The position numbers were made by a program, and so were the translations under genes. From Chaetorhynchus papuensis (Eukaryota; Chordata; Aves; Passeriformes; Rhipiduridae): a stretch of DNA of 64,000 bases. Shown in pieces: positions 26,151 to 39,800 of the stretch. The DNA is taken from positions 372,001 to 436,000 of the forward strand of contig VWYX01000674.1 in the NCBI GenBank assembly GCA_013396525.1. Direction: 5' to 3'. How positions within the stretch are numbered: position 1 is the stretch's first letter; each line of letters begins with the position of its first letter. Below the pieces are notes generated by a model, which was not told the origin of the DNA, did no database searches, and saw only the letters and a list, made by a program, of their open reading frames with translations.

Positions 26151-27697
26151 TGCAACATGAAATACTTTTTGGGACTTTCAGACAAATAAATGCCTCTGGA
26201 AGATGCTTCTCATTTATAACATTTTGTGACAAACTTAGCAAGCATCTGGAAAACCATGGTGAATCCATAATTTCTAGATAACATTGTGAGTGAACTTTGC
26301 TTGGAGTTACAATTCATTTCAAGACAAATCTCAGATCAAAGCTGCATGGATTTAAATAGAATGTACATATTTCTTGCAAAATTATGTACCCAGGGTCCAG
26401 AATCAAGGTGCAGGAGGAGCAGGATAGCCCTGCTCTGGCAAATGATAGAGGAGAGATTAACACTATGAGATGGCAATGCCTGTGGTTCCTTAAGGTACAG
26501 TGTCAACTGTATCACAAGTCAAGCACTACCTAAGGCTTTTCAGGCCAAAAGGAAAGTAGATGTGATCAAGGCCATTAAACAAAGGGGAAAAAGAATTCCA
26601 GAAGTTAATCTTTCAATAGAGGGAATGAAACTGATATCCAGATCTTTTTACTTTTTTAAAAACAAGGTTTTATTAAAGGCCCTTAACTTCATTACCTAAG
26701 AAAACCCCTCCTAGCTATGAAACAGTACAGACTAGAAGAGGACCCCCAGCCCATAGTCAGAGTGAGCACTGTTTGATGTGAGAACCAACATGTTACATGG
26801 CAAGAGATAATTTTGCGGTACTTGGTCATCCTCCTTAGTACTCAGTAAAAGGGTATCAGAGAGCCCTCTTCCTCACCTCTGTTAATGGTAGGATCTGCTC
26901 AGTTCAATCTATTGAAACCTATCTGCCTTGCCTATGGCTTTTAATCCATGGCTTTCATTCACAGCTTCCAAGACTAGCTCTGAATAGAAGTTAGAATTTC
27001 TTTAACTAAAAGAATATGGGACAAAAATCACAAAGAAATGTGCCCACGCCTGACAGCAGAGCCAACAGCAGAACCCCACTTTCCTGACACTTCAGCCATG
27101 GGGCCATACTTTTATATTGCTTCCCATAGAGTATAGTAGATCACACAAAAACACTGGATAGAAAAATATCTTCAAATACATGAAGACATGAATGAGGAAA
27201 CTGATTATTTCTAATGTAAGACAAGCTCTAAAGAGGTAACTTTTTTCTTTCCAACAACAGTTCAAACTGGGTTACTCTGCACCAAACAAAAAGTCATCCC
27301 CATCACCAGGATTCATTATCAACTTTGCCAACAGCCTCATCTGAGAGGCAGAGCTCTGAGGAGGTGGGGAGCCTGGGCTGTGGATCCACCCACAGATGTA
27401 TTCCCTCCAGGTCAGGTTTGAGGCTTATTTGCAAGGCACACATGTAGGCAGCTTGTTTCAAGACTGCCTGATAGCAGAACAGAGAATTCTTGGGGGACAC
27501 TGTAAAATCCAGCACTATTTATGCGCATAAAATTGTGATCACAGGCTGTAGATGCAGGGTTTCCTCCAAGCTTAAATCCACAGGGTGCAACAAGAAACCC
27601 AGAGTGCCAATTCTATACATTGGTACAAGGAACCGTAGGGTTGATGCTGGTGATATCTGTGCTTTTATTTGAAAACTCTTTGTCTCTTTTCTTTTAG

Positions 27698-27744
27698 TTT
27701 CATGGCACAGAGCACTTGGATGGTCTCTCTTACCAACAGAGATG
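27698..27744 (+). other. Candidate plus-strand exon, antisense to VOPP1 intron 1
   Basis: A strong acceptor (CTCTTTGTCTCTTTTCTTTTAG) precedes a 47-nt segment and a strong donor (G|GTAAGTG) follows it. All three reading frames are open across the segment. One frame reads FHGTEHLDGLSYQQR, which I do not recognise. No linked promoter or further exon is identified, so this may be a cryptic exon, an exon of an antisense non-coding RNA, or a chance pairing of splice sites. Confidence 0.3.
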
Positions 27745-28933
27745 GTAAGTGTTAAATCAATCCTGCTTTACCAGCCCCATCACCAGCCACAGAAACATAA
27801 AAATGGAAAACTGGACTAGCCCAGAAAAATGTAAATCATGGATTATTGGATTATTTAAAAATATTCAGGAAAAAACCCCAAACAAAGCCATTAGAGCAGC
27901 AGACATAAGAGAGATTCAAGAGAAGAATGTATAAACTCACCACTTAATGTAGCAAACATCCAGTTCCATGGACATTTCATCAGTTCATATAGATAAAATA
28001 TGAAATAAGTATCAAGACTGCTTTAAGATGTTCATTAAAGGAAAAGGACAGCACCAAAACCAGCCTCAGCATGAATTCCCTAACCTAGTCCCTATCAGAC
28101 AGGAAGGAGCTGAGGAAGGTACCATGAACTGGCAAAACAATGCCAGGAATACAACAGCCCTGCAAAAAAATCTGGTGCTTAGAAAAGATACTACCAATAC
28201 TCTCAGCCTAAATGTTACATGGATCTAATTTACAACAGTCTGTAAGGATAGGAAAGGCAATGCCCTCTCTGCAGCCTCCACTGTAGCACCTTCCCATCTC
28301 CCTGGTTACTGGAGAGGAATGGTGATTATTTGAAATATATCTCTGCAGTATTGCCACAGTCCTTGCCTGGATGTGCAACACTCCGGACATTGCCATGAGA
28401 TGCTCTCAATATAAAAAGGAGGGAAGAGAGATTTTTATGAGCTATTTATTATATATAAATATTTCATGTCATCATATGAATTAAATACGTAGCAGCAGGT
28501 AAACTCCAGATACTACCAGCCTGATATGAAACTTTAAGAGAAATCTTCTGAGAAACCCACTCATATTAGGGAGTCCGGCACATAACTGTATTTTTCAGAT
28601 CCTGAAACTGTGCTTCCTGCATGCCTAAAGCAAAAACAAAACAAAAACGATCCTTTGGGGTTTTTTTGCATCTGTTAAATGTCCAAAAGGACACATCTGC
28701 AGAAAAGAGAGGTATAAGGGGAAGACAGCAGTAGCAATTGCAGTCAAGATACACCCAACCCAGCTAATGTGCTCTGCCAGGATAAGGCAAGTCTGTGTTC
28801 AAATCTCCCACCCCAAAGGACTCGAGCCTCTCTCTCTCTCCTGGAAGTGAACAAACTTTAACTTCAGGCAATTGAAGGAGACAGAACCTCAAACTTTTGT
28901 GCTGGCAGTGTTTCTTTTCAACATTATGCATAT

Positions 28934-28971
28934 ATTTATGCATTGTGTGCATTTGCATGAAATGCATAAAT
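28934..28971. repeat. Perfect 11-bp inverted repeat with an octamer motif in the loop
   Basis: ATTTATGCATT at 28934-28944 pairs with AATGCATAAAT at 28961-28971 across a 16-nt loop. The loop contains ATTTGCAT (28951-28958), the reverse complement of the POU-factor octamer ATGCAAAT. It could be a regulatory element or a chance AT-rich hairpin. Confidence 0.6.
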
Positions 28972-29692
28972 ACAGGCGCAAAGACCTATTTTCACCAGCA
29001 TTCTATCTCTATCAAGAAATAGTAGCAAAATTTTTGGGACATTGTGCAAAAAAGCAGCAAGGACAGAATTATCTCTTTCTCCAACACACACAAGCAGATT
29101 CCTCAAATTCCCCATGTAAGCATTTCCCAAGACAAGGCCATGCTGTTTAATTGCAACCAACAGACCTAAAGTCTCACACTTTTCTGTCCTTCAGTTTCTG
29201 TGTTCAGTCCCCAAAGGGGTATAATTGGAATAAACACTGCAAATACAGGTCTCTCTCTTCAAAGAGCACCTAAACCACTGAGCCGTGGTATAGCTTTCCA
29301 CCTCGCTTAGCACATATTTCCTTTGTACTTTATAAGTGAAAAAGAGAGAAAATGTCAACAATTGACATAAATAGACTCTAGTATCCCCCATCTAGGGTAG
29401 GAACTCTTTCAGGACTCATCCAGGGGACACAAAGGAGACAAAACTGGCCTCCCACACCCTGGGCAAATGCCAAGCTTTTCAGAAACGTTCCACTCTCATC
29501 ACATATTGTAAACCTGGACTTCCAATTCCCTAGCTTTTGGAAGTGCTTAAACAAAAACAGCCTCTGAAAGTTTGAAACTGTTTTAATGTGCTGTTACTTC
29601 TATTTTGACCTAATCTGCTCAGTGGCATTGACCCAATTTTGCAAAATTTTAGACTGCCTTAGGACTGCATACTCAATGAATGATTAAAAGCC

Positions 29693-29714
29693 AAAAAAAA
29701 AAAAAAAAAAAAAA
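29693..29714. repeat. Poly-A run (22 bases)
   Basis: This is the longest uninterrupted homopolymer in the window and is followed by 'gagaaaaacaaag'. Upstream sequence ('gactgcatactcaatgaatgattaaaagcc') shows no recognisable retrocopy. Confidence 0.8.
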
Positions 29715-30257
29715 GAGAAAAACAAAGAACCTCACACAAGCATTAGTTCCTGTGGTATTTCAGAGTGCAGCACTATGAAGACAAAAACAAGTTAAACAGA
29801 TTTAATCAGCTATCCAAAGAGGTGAGATGCAGGTGGACACTTTCACTAATTCATATTCTACACAAATAAATATTGGCATCACTACCAGGCTGTGGTTAAT
29901 TAGATCATCAGAAAGTCATTAAGTCTAGTATGCAATCCCAATACAAGAACACTCGAGTGGTAAATGTGCAAATGCATAAATCAAAAGACCAAGGGTAAGA
30001 ATCTGGAGGCAACTATTGATCTCAGATTCACTTCTAACAGGACACACTGAACAAACATTATGGTTACAATTTGATAACATCACATGGAGAAGAGTCCAAT
30101 GCAAGAAATGTTCCTCCAGACCACTCACATGCCTGCAGAGATTCATTCCATTGACAAGATGCCTTGCTTGGAACTTCCAAAAAATGTCCATGTTTGTAAC
30201 TTCATGAAAAAGAAGGGCTTATTGCAAAGTATTTATAGTGAAGTCAAAGCAGTTCCC

Positions 30258-30375
30258 TTATACTGAACTGGAGTAGGAAACTGGGAATCAGAAATCTGAA
30301 GTTTCTAATTCTGCTACAAACACCCTGCATGACACTTTTAATACTTTCTGCCCACTTACCCATCTGTACAAGGCT
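30258..30375 (+). repeat. Possible ancient MIR/CORE-SINE-like relic
   Basis: The order of phrases 'actggg..tcagaa', 'ttctaattctgctac', 'tgcatgacacttt' and 'cttacccatctgtacaa' resembles the old amniote MIR-type SINE. That family runs 'tctaattctgctctgcc', 'tgtgtgaccttgg' and 'tttccccatctgtaaaa'. The copy is strongly diverged and assigned by recognition only. Confidence 0.35.
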
Positions 30376-33300
30376 ATGCATCTGGACTGGATGTGACTGG
30401 AACATGCTATGACATATTTAATATTGCTTAAGTACTATGAAATCCTTCTGTGAGAGATGCCAGACAAGCATATTTTTTGTCATTACAATCAACTGCAAAA
30501 TTCTGGTTTCCCACAAAAATCTAAGTACTGGCAAGGACTTCTGAAGCGTAACAGCACGAATTGTTCTTTATTTGATTACTTGTGTTTGAATAAAGCATGA
30601 AGAAATACCATAAATGTACAAATAGATTTAATCTAATTTGGAAGATGGATGGTTGGAGAAGCTGTTACCATGAATACAGCACATATATCAAAGTCCAGGA
30701 CATCATTAAGACAGAATTTCTCCTCCAGAACAACATAAAGCTGAAACAACAACTGAAAGAGAAAAGAATGGTGGTTTTTTTTCAGTAGTTGAAGAGCCAG
30801 GTTTTGAAGTCAGGCACATGATGTAGTTTTGCCCCCTTCAGCCGATGCTCTAGGAACAGGCAGCCGAGTGTGAGCACCTCTGTCCCTGCCGGTGCAGGCA
30901 GAGCTGGCAGGCAGGAGCTGTACCTGGCCCCGCGGCAGGACGCCAGCCCTGCCGGCTGTCACCATCCTGCTGGAGCCACAGGCACAAACGTGGCACATGC
31001 CATTGACTGGCTGCAAAAACACCTGCCAGGCTGAGGGAGAGTCAGGACCAGACACATCTGGAAGCCTGCATAGACATGAGATCAATCCCCTTGGAAGAGT
31101 CATTTGTTCCTGCAGACGGCTTCAGAGTCAGACCTCAGTCCTTCCTCAACACATGGGGCGTTTACAGCCCTCACACATGAGGCAGCCACCTTCAGGGAGA
31201 TGTCCAGGGAGTCACCAGCAGGGCTTGAGTAACACTTGCAAATACTGACACTGAGATTACAAGTGCCATCCCTACCACAGTGAAAAAGGCTGCCAAGCTT
31301 TCTTCTGTAGGCAGTATCAGGAAACCCAGTACTAATTGTCCCTTCATAACATTGCTTCACATCATGTCTGAATGTTCTTGCTTGAAGGAAAGACTTTTTA
31401 CAAAGGGTTCCTGCTTTCAAGCCTCTCTAGATCTTTTTTAAAAGCTTGCTGCAGGAACATTTCAAAAGGGAACTTAAAAGTTATTAATTTGGCTCCATCA
31501 GGCACTTCCAGACAGCGGGATATTTACAGACACTGCTCTTTTTATTTCCTCCCTTGGACTTGCTTTTGGAAGTCTATTTAACTGAATCTATTTAACGGAA
31601 CTTGAACCTTCATAAGAAATTTAGTATCTTTACAGTCTATTTTCTTCAAAGGGAACAGATAACCAATTAGGATTGGAGTTCAAACTCCAAAGCATGGAGC
31701 CCATTATGCTCCTTCCCACCAGTGAGAGTTCTGCCATCCCATCCAATACAACTGCTACACTCCAGCTGAGCCCCAAGGATTCTGTCACAGACTAGCAACT
31801 CACATGGTTAGGGCCTGCATCTGGAGGTTTCAGAACAAGTAAGGTAACACTCCTACTAAATTAAATCAGATTACACATGCTGCATGTGACACTGGCAAGG
31901 CAGACAAAAGTAAAGCAAAATCTTGCATGGTGTCTCTGCACCAAATGTAAAAATTGTCTTCATGCCTTTTTATGCCATACTTACACACCTTGAATCATCT
32001 TACCCACACAAAACTAAGAATTAATGTTTTTCTTTGATCTGAGGCAGGGGTTTACATACATACCTCTCAATAAAATTGATGCAAATGAGATACCGTTTCA
32101 GTTTCACTGGTTTAAAAAAGTTAACATAGTACATGAATTTTGGCTTCCTTCTCTTTTCACTACTTCACACTTGCCTATCAGTCCAGATAGGATTATTCTT
32201 AATGTATCTGTACAGTTGCAAATTCAACAGTTTTCACGTTACAGAAGCTCCCATAACAGCTCTAACACAGCCTTACATTCTTTTGCACAAAAACCTCTCA
32301 ACTTTACTCACATCTTTTTCAAGATGCGTAATTTGAGACTCAAAAATTAAGTCCATTAAGTGTCTGAGAATTTACATGGCATCAAAATAATTTCCTATTA
32401 TCCATGGTCTGTGCCTGCCCTTGTCCTCTACAGTTCACAGAGTGCTGTGCATGCAGTCTCCTCTGCCTGCTTTCCATCTACACTATGCAGCAACCATATG
32501 TTTATTAAAAACATTCCCCTAACACTCCTTTGCCCTGACAGCAACAGCAGCATATTCCAGGGCTGATACCCTACTAAAAGGAGGAGGCATAAATACAAAG
32601 GAGAAGGGGTCTGTACACAAGGCAGCCAACTGCAACAAGGAGCCACCCATTCTGCAGAGGGAATTCTTGGGTGAAGCTGCAAGCTGAATTCTCAAATCTC
32701 TAGTCTAACATACAAAAAAGGAGAAAAAGCATGCTAGGCAACAGATATTCAGGCAAAAGGGATAGGATGGAAATCTTTATTTCTTTCAAGGAAAAAGGAT
32801 TTTAAATTATTTTTTTTTAATCTGTATCAGCACCTAACTGCAATACATGGGAAATGGATTTATAAGGCACTTTTAAGGGCAGATGGCACAGCCTTTCCTT
32901 CTGGAAGCAGGGAAAAGTAAAGAAATTATGGGAGAGGCAAAACCCATGTGGGAAGTGGTTGTGCCAGGGCTGAATCATAGATGGAACTGAAGAAAGCCTA
33001 GAAAAGAAATAGAAGAGGAAAGTACAGAAAAAAAAAACCTTTTAAAAAAGAGAACAGGGACCCAGCAGCCAAAGAAGTGGAAAGTATTACATGTCATGAA
33101 ACCAATAACGCAGAAAAGAGACAAGAAAGCCGTCCTAAGCCAAGAAGGGTGGAACAACAGTCCAGAGCAAGGCTGGGAGGAGGGGGAGGAAACCAGGTCA
33201 GAGCCGTAGGTGGAGAGAGGATTATGTGGCAGTTTGAAGATAACGTTAAACAGCTTGAGCTTTGGGCAGCAAGAGATGAGGAGCTGAAAAAGCAATTCAA

Positions 33301-36300
33301 GGTAGAGAAGACATTGTAGCTGTAGCAAGGAGAAAAGGCGGCAAAATGTACCGTCAGGACAGTGAATGGGAGGGCAAATTAAAACCACACAGAAGAAAAA
33401 AAAAAACAAAAAACAAACCAAGCCCATAACAAAAAAAAACAGCAGCCACCCAGACTCCAGAAGCTGAGCTGAAACACTTTCAGAGCCAGGACTGATGCTC
33501 CCAAAGGAACCACTGGCACTCAGCGAGTTTCTTTTGCTCGCTTCCTCTCTCTGCTACAGCCTTTCATCCAGCTTCCTGCCTTCTCCCAAGCAATCCCAAG
33601 CTCACCCCTGCACAGCCTTCTCAGGGCTAAGAGACTACAAGGAACAGTACCCATTTCCTCCACAGTTTCTCCCTTGACTTCAATTAGCTCTCACTGGCTT
33701 TGGCAGCATCTGATTTTTCTCATGAGTCACCTTCCCTTCTGCAAGCAAGGAATAAACCCACGAACAGAGATGCGAGTGGGGCTGGAGCACACATGGTCTT
33801 CTCAGTTGTCTTAAAGCAGCCCATAAGCCTCCTTGCTCCTCATCAGGATCCTGGAAATTGTCCAGCACCTCCCAGACACTTCTTGGGGTGGGGTGGGGGA
33901 AAGAGGTACTGGCAACTTCAGCACAAAAAACAGATAGTCTAGGAAGCAAGGGAAAGAGAAAACGGCCCCAATTCGTGGAGAAGCAACGTGTGTTCCCTCC
34001 ACCATCATCTGCTCTGCCTGTGCATTGCACCTCCTCGTAAGGATGCCACGGGCAGGTGGCACAGGCTTATCAAGAGCAGCTGGATACCTTCACCACACCT
34101 GTGGAGCGAGTCACACCACACTGTGGGGCAGGGGGAACAGGAGATGATGTGTCCCACCAGAGCAGCACAGGAGCGACGGAGTTGCGGCGTCTCTGCAAAC
34201 ACACACACAGCAGAGACAAGTGTTTCACCCTGTGCCACTGCCCAGCACCCACTTTCTCCAGTGCTTTATCACTGTGGATGGCTATCACAGAAATAAAAGC
34301 ATATTCACAAGCTATTCTTAGCATTCACCAGAGAGGCGATTACCAAATTACCCAGTTACATAATCTCTTTTATATAATCACTACGATGCTTTTCTCCTTA
34401 CACAACGTGGACAGTGACCGTAGCCGGCTGAAGTAGCTGCTTCCCCAAAGAGAGCTACACTGGCAGCTCCATGGGTGGAAAACCTCCATAGGAGCGACAG
34501 CAAGAGCTGCTCAAGGCGACCAAACTTTTCAGTGTGTGTGCCTTCAGCCCAGGGAAGACACCACCATTCCTGCCCACAGGGCTCCAGAAGCTGCACAGAG
34601 CAAAGGTCACCTGCACCTCAAGCTGGTTGAGACACCAAAACCAAAGGCACCCAGCACTGTCCAGGCAGCCTGTCCCAGCACTCACTGGAAGCAAGTGGGA
34701 TGTCTCCACTGACTTTTAATGGCCTTTGGACAGAGCCCAGGATTAGGGCTTTAATAAAAATAGGAAGTCAAGATTACTACAGAATTAAAACAAGCTTAAT
34801 CCAAATCCCCCTGGCTTTGTGCCACAGCTTTTTTTCCACAGGGAAAGCCAGGTGAAGCTGCAACCTAAACGTGTTCCCACAGGGTGCCTTGTGACAGGCA
34901 CACTCGCTCACAGAGCCAGCAGTGTGGGTCAGCATAGCCACACCAGGAAGTTTCACCAGCCAGGTTTTGGGCATATTCCATTGTGTCTCCTACAGCATTT
35001 TCAGGCTTCCATCCAATGCCTTCTAGGAACACTGCAGATACCTATCCAGATGATTGCCACATACAGGGCGTAGTGAGACCCAACTTGCTAATAATATTCA
35101 CCCTGGGCTTTAAGGAGCATCAGAAGTATTATCCACAGCATGTGAGAAAACAAATCTAAGACCTGGATTTCAGAAGACAGAAGATCCATAGATCACCTGC
35201 AAATCCTGAAACACTTTTCCATCACTATGCTGCAAGTTCAGCCTTAAGTTCAGCTGGATGCATGGTACCAGCATTATGCAAAAGTCCCAAACTGCCTTAG
35301 GTTTTTCTCAACATTACAAAACTTGTAGTATCTGGCTATTATTAGGCACTTATGCCTCCCCTGCTCCCTAGCTTCCCTAGAAATACAGGTCATCCTAAGA
35401 AATATGCAGGCAAACACCCAGCCTCAGTGTAGCACTAGAATATACTTTATGCAGGGATGCATGAACACAAGTTTAAGAACAGAGACCACTATCATGTCAG
35501 CTACAGAAAAAAAAAAATGAAGCAGCTTAATGTTATCTTACACTGTCTCAAAACTACAGGATGACCCAGTTCTGAAGAGTTTTAACCCAATCCCATATGC
35601 TATTAGTACTTCTGTATCACAGCCAGGAGATGTGAGTTGCTTCAGTCAAAAAGCAGATCAGAGCAGAACTGGGGTCCCTGAGGCAAAACCCCTCTGCACA
35701 CATTGGGGCCCATCATGACAGCACTGCTTGACAGCTCAGGATCAGCAGGCATCCTCTGCACCATTGCTCAAAACACTGAAGATCACAGTTATTATTACTG
35801 ATACATGTTTGGGATAGGCAAGACAACACTCAAGATAGGAGTAACTTATGTCAGCCTGAAAAAGAAAAGCAGACCACGAAAAAGTAGATATAAAAGTTCT
35901 TATGCACCCATCCTTCCCCTTTGTTTTTTTTACGCCAGACAATTATCTGATCATTTGAAAGCAGCATGTTCAGAGATCATGTATCCTCTTTTTTGGACTG
36001 AGATTCTGCCAAACTTAATGGCACTTGAACAAATAAAGGTGGACATTCATACCCATTACCCTTCCTGTAATGGGTTAAAGCCCTGGCTCCAAATGCAGCA
36101 GTGAAATAGGGCCCTGAGCTAGGAACTCACACTGTAAGAGAGCCAGCAGTGAATTCCTGGATCTCACTTACACCAGTATTGAGATAATTATCTGTAGCGA
36201 TGAGCAATGCATTTTTTCCCCCCAGGAGCAGAAATGAAAGAAAAGACTTGCTTGACTCATCCTTGCCTGGTTTTTGCATCAAAAGCTGAAGTACATACAG

Positions 36301-38005
36301 TCACCCACCAACCACAGTGAGAAGCGCCTGCTTCCAAATTTACAGATATCATGAGGAAAGCAGAAAGGAATTCACTAAGTAAACAGGTTTTCTATCCACT
36401 TTAGTGAAGAAATTTAATAAAATTGGGAGAAACAAAACACTGAGCAACACCTGAGCAATTCCCCAGGTAGAAACCCTTACACTGTGTCTGTTGTCCTATC
36501 ACCACGTCTAAACAGTGCTGCAACAGTTGGATATCAATCTCCTGTGTTGACACTAAGGGACTGTGCTAAAACCAGCAAGGTATAAACATCTGGCCTCCTC
36601 TGGTTAGACAAGGAGCATCTTCTGTCCAGAAAAGGAGAAATACAGACTCCAACCAGGACACAGTGAAGAATTTTTTTGGTCTACCAACAGCCATCAGACA
36701 TGCATGCAGAAAGACACAACTGCACCAGCCAAAAAAACCCAAGTTTGCAGCAACTCAAAAGAAGCCTATCTTTGCTGCTACAGTCATTGATTTCATTTTT
36801 CTTTGCTAGTATACATTCCCTGACAGAGCTCCTTACTTATTGACAACCAAACCCTCTGGATCACAGGCACACTACCTGCTCTTAACCCCACAGCAGCACA
36901 AGCCTGTCACTGTAACTGCACTGCTGGCCAGACCAAGCTAAGAAGTAGGTCTACAAAAGCATCACCCTCCCTTGGGTTTTAGTGCCACTGACTAAGAGAG
37001 GCCCAGGAATATGAACATGTGCAACACAACGCTCCTCTCACATCAAGTATAACACGTGCTACCCATTGTCTTCAGTCTGCTGTCAGTGAGATCCCTGCCA
37101 CCTTCCCACATGCTCACATTCCTCTCATAATCTTTTCATTTCAGGGTTCCCCACTTCTTCATACTCTCAGGGAAGATCCAGACAGACTGAAATGCAAGTA
37201 ACTAGAAAGGCATAAGAAAACATTAAATGTAATTACCTTAGAAGGACAAATCTTTAGAGGTATTGGCTACATTCCTGGGGCCCACAGCCCTCATATCTTA
37301 TTCCAGCAGCACAAGACCTGGGAAGGAAGGATCCATCCTGAAAACTATTGCCAGCTCTTTAGTTGCCTGATGCCTATCAGTGCCAGAGGTGGGAGACCAA
37401 GCCAGCTGGCATAGCATCATTCCTACTCCAGCTGGAAAGGGTGAGCTGCTCACAGAGGACTCGTGTGCAGCCAGGACTGGAGTCTGGGTGCACTCCCACC
37501 ACCCCACTTCATCGCCCTTCACAAATGGCCACTTTCCACTGTCTCTGAACTTTTAAACTAAGTCCCAGATCATTTCTCAGTCATTTTCAATGAAAGGCCA
37601 AGGTTTTCGGATTTTTCTAGACCTCCAAATGAGAGGCGAAGGGTACAGCAGAGGAGTGCTGTGTTTGTGGTTATCTTTGGCTGGACCCCCCAGTCCCTCC
37701 CATGCTGCAACTGAAGCTGGACCTTCCCCAGAAGTACAGTCTCCATCCATGACCCTCTCCTGCCCCACAGATGGGAAAGGCTGCACAGGCCATTAGCTCC
37801 TGGTAGAGCACTTCTGCTCTAAGAGACACCTGGCAAGTGATTTGGGAAAATGGTAAGACTAACTTTTCCACCATAGTATCTAATGGCATCTTTCAGGGAA
37901 GGGAAAAAAAAAAAAAATCAGACTCTGCTAGTTTTCCCTTCTAGCAGAGCATGGAAAAGGTCTGCATGATTGCCTTCCACTCCAGTACAAATGGAGTATC
38001 ATCTA

Positions 38006-38101
38006 GGGACACAGTTTAGCGGTGGATGTGGCTGTGTTAAGTTTACCATTGGACTCAATGACCTTAAAGGTCTTTTCCAACCAAGAGGATTTTATGATTC
38101 C
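38006..38101 (+). mobile_element. CR1 LINE 3' tail fragment
   Basis: The string 'ccattggactcaatgaccttaaaggtcttttccaacc..gattttatgattcc' is the characteristic CR1 3' end. The fragment is about 95 bp, 5'-truncated, and antisense to VOPP1. Confidence 0.88.
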
Positions 38102-39772
38102 CATTAGAAGACACCTAATGTATTGATACAAGAAGTGTGCTACCAAAAAAAGCAGCCCTGCTCCAAGCCATACATTCTCCCTCCTCCCTTACAGCAAGTT
38201 CCATGATGCTATACCACGGCACAAACCTCTGCTGAACTAATGGAAAATTATTCCCTCTCACTTCTTTTCCCCAGCCCCTTTTTTGTGGCTTAGTCATTCA
38301 TGGCATCAATGGGTTGATATGATCCTTTTGTGGTCCCACAGTCACTAGACCTGCGGGAGCTGGCAAAACCAGGGATTAGAGACCACCCTTGCCAGCAGCA
38401 ACCCACATCTTCATTGCATGAGGTACAGATTAGAAACTGCTTCTTGCTAGTTAGTTCCTTTTCTTTTAAAAATTTACCAGACTGAAAGCTGAGTCATTGA
38501 GAAAGAGGAAGAGATTTTTAGTTGAGCTATTTAAAACTCAGGTGTAGCTAACACCTATTTAGCACAAAGTTGAAGACACGCTTCTGAAGAAAGACATTTT
38601 CAACTCCGCAGTGATAACTCTTCCACTTAATATGTGAGAAACCTGTCAAGATATATTGTTCTCAGAAAGAAAAAAAAAGAAAAAAGCATTCAACAAACAC
38701 AGATTCCCCTCTCATGCCCTTCTGAAGTACCAGTCATGGCATTTCATTTCATATCTTACTGTTCTGATATCAGGAAAGTGATAATATCCACTATTTAAGA
38801 CCTTAGCTTTCCCTTGTCTTGAAACTGTTGTTTAATGCCCCAGATCCCAGGCTGTGTCCCCAGACTTCAAAAAGACCTAAGATTCATTTTCCAAAAAAAG
38901 CACTATTCAAGCAAACAAAAAAAAAAGCTTTTAGAAAGGCTTTGCCTCTTGCTAGTCCAAAGAGAGTTTATATTTGCCATAACAAACTCTAACAGGATTT
39001 CAACAAAACCTTCAGCAGAACAAACTCAACTGCACTGCTGAGCATACAAAGCAAAATAGCATCATCAAAAATTAGACACAAAAAGTAAAATATGCTAGCT
39101 TTATGTAATGGTTTCTCATATGGATATTACATTATATCACAAAAAATTTGAAGTAAATTGGTAGCCACCTTGCCCCAGCAAGATATGATTTTTTATTTTA
39201 AATTCTGTAGCATAAGCTCAAGCATTAATCTGTTTCTGCCTGTAAACTCAGCCTACACTGATGACCACAGCAAGCCTCTACATGGGCATACTCACTGCAG
39301 TTTTTTTAAGCCTCTTCTTAGTGGAGTAAACCAAAATGAATTTGTATTAAACCAAAGAGTTTCAACTGACCCCCTTTTTCACCGATTTTACCTAAATCCA
39401 TTTTAAAAGAGCACCTGAAGTCTAAGGGCTTGCCTTGGCCAAGTTTAACACATCCTTCCAGCCACCTGCATTAGCTGAGTGGAAAGTACCAAGAGAAAAG
39501 AGAGTCAGAGGACTTCCCTTTTATGAAGAAAGCGTAACGGAAAGTGCTAAATATTTTTGACTGCCATAAGAAAACAAACAGATTTTATAGATGCTTCTTC
39601 TAATTTAAAAAAAATAAACCCAAACCAACCAAGTCCAAAAAAAGCCATTTGCACCTCCTCTTAGAGGATGCAAATGGCAGTCGGCCACCCATTCCCTTCT
39701 CACAACCAACACGAATCTGTCTCCTCCTCAGCAGGAGCAAAGTGAGAAAAGTGTCTGAGCTCAGTCCTCCCG

Positions 39773-39800
39773 CCTGGAAATCACAGCCTGGAAATCACAG
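39773..39800. repeat. Exact 14-bp tandem duplication
   Basis: CCTGGAAATCACAG occurs twice, back to back with no mismatch. Confidence 0.9.
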
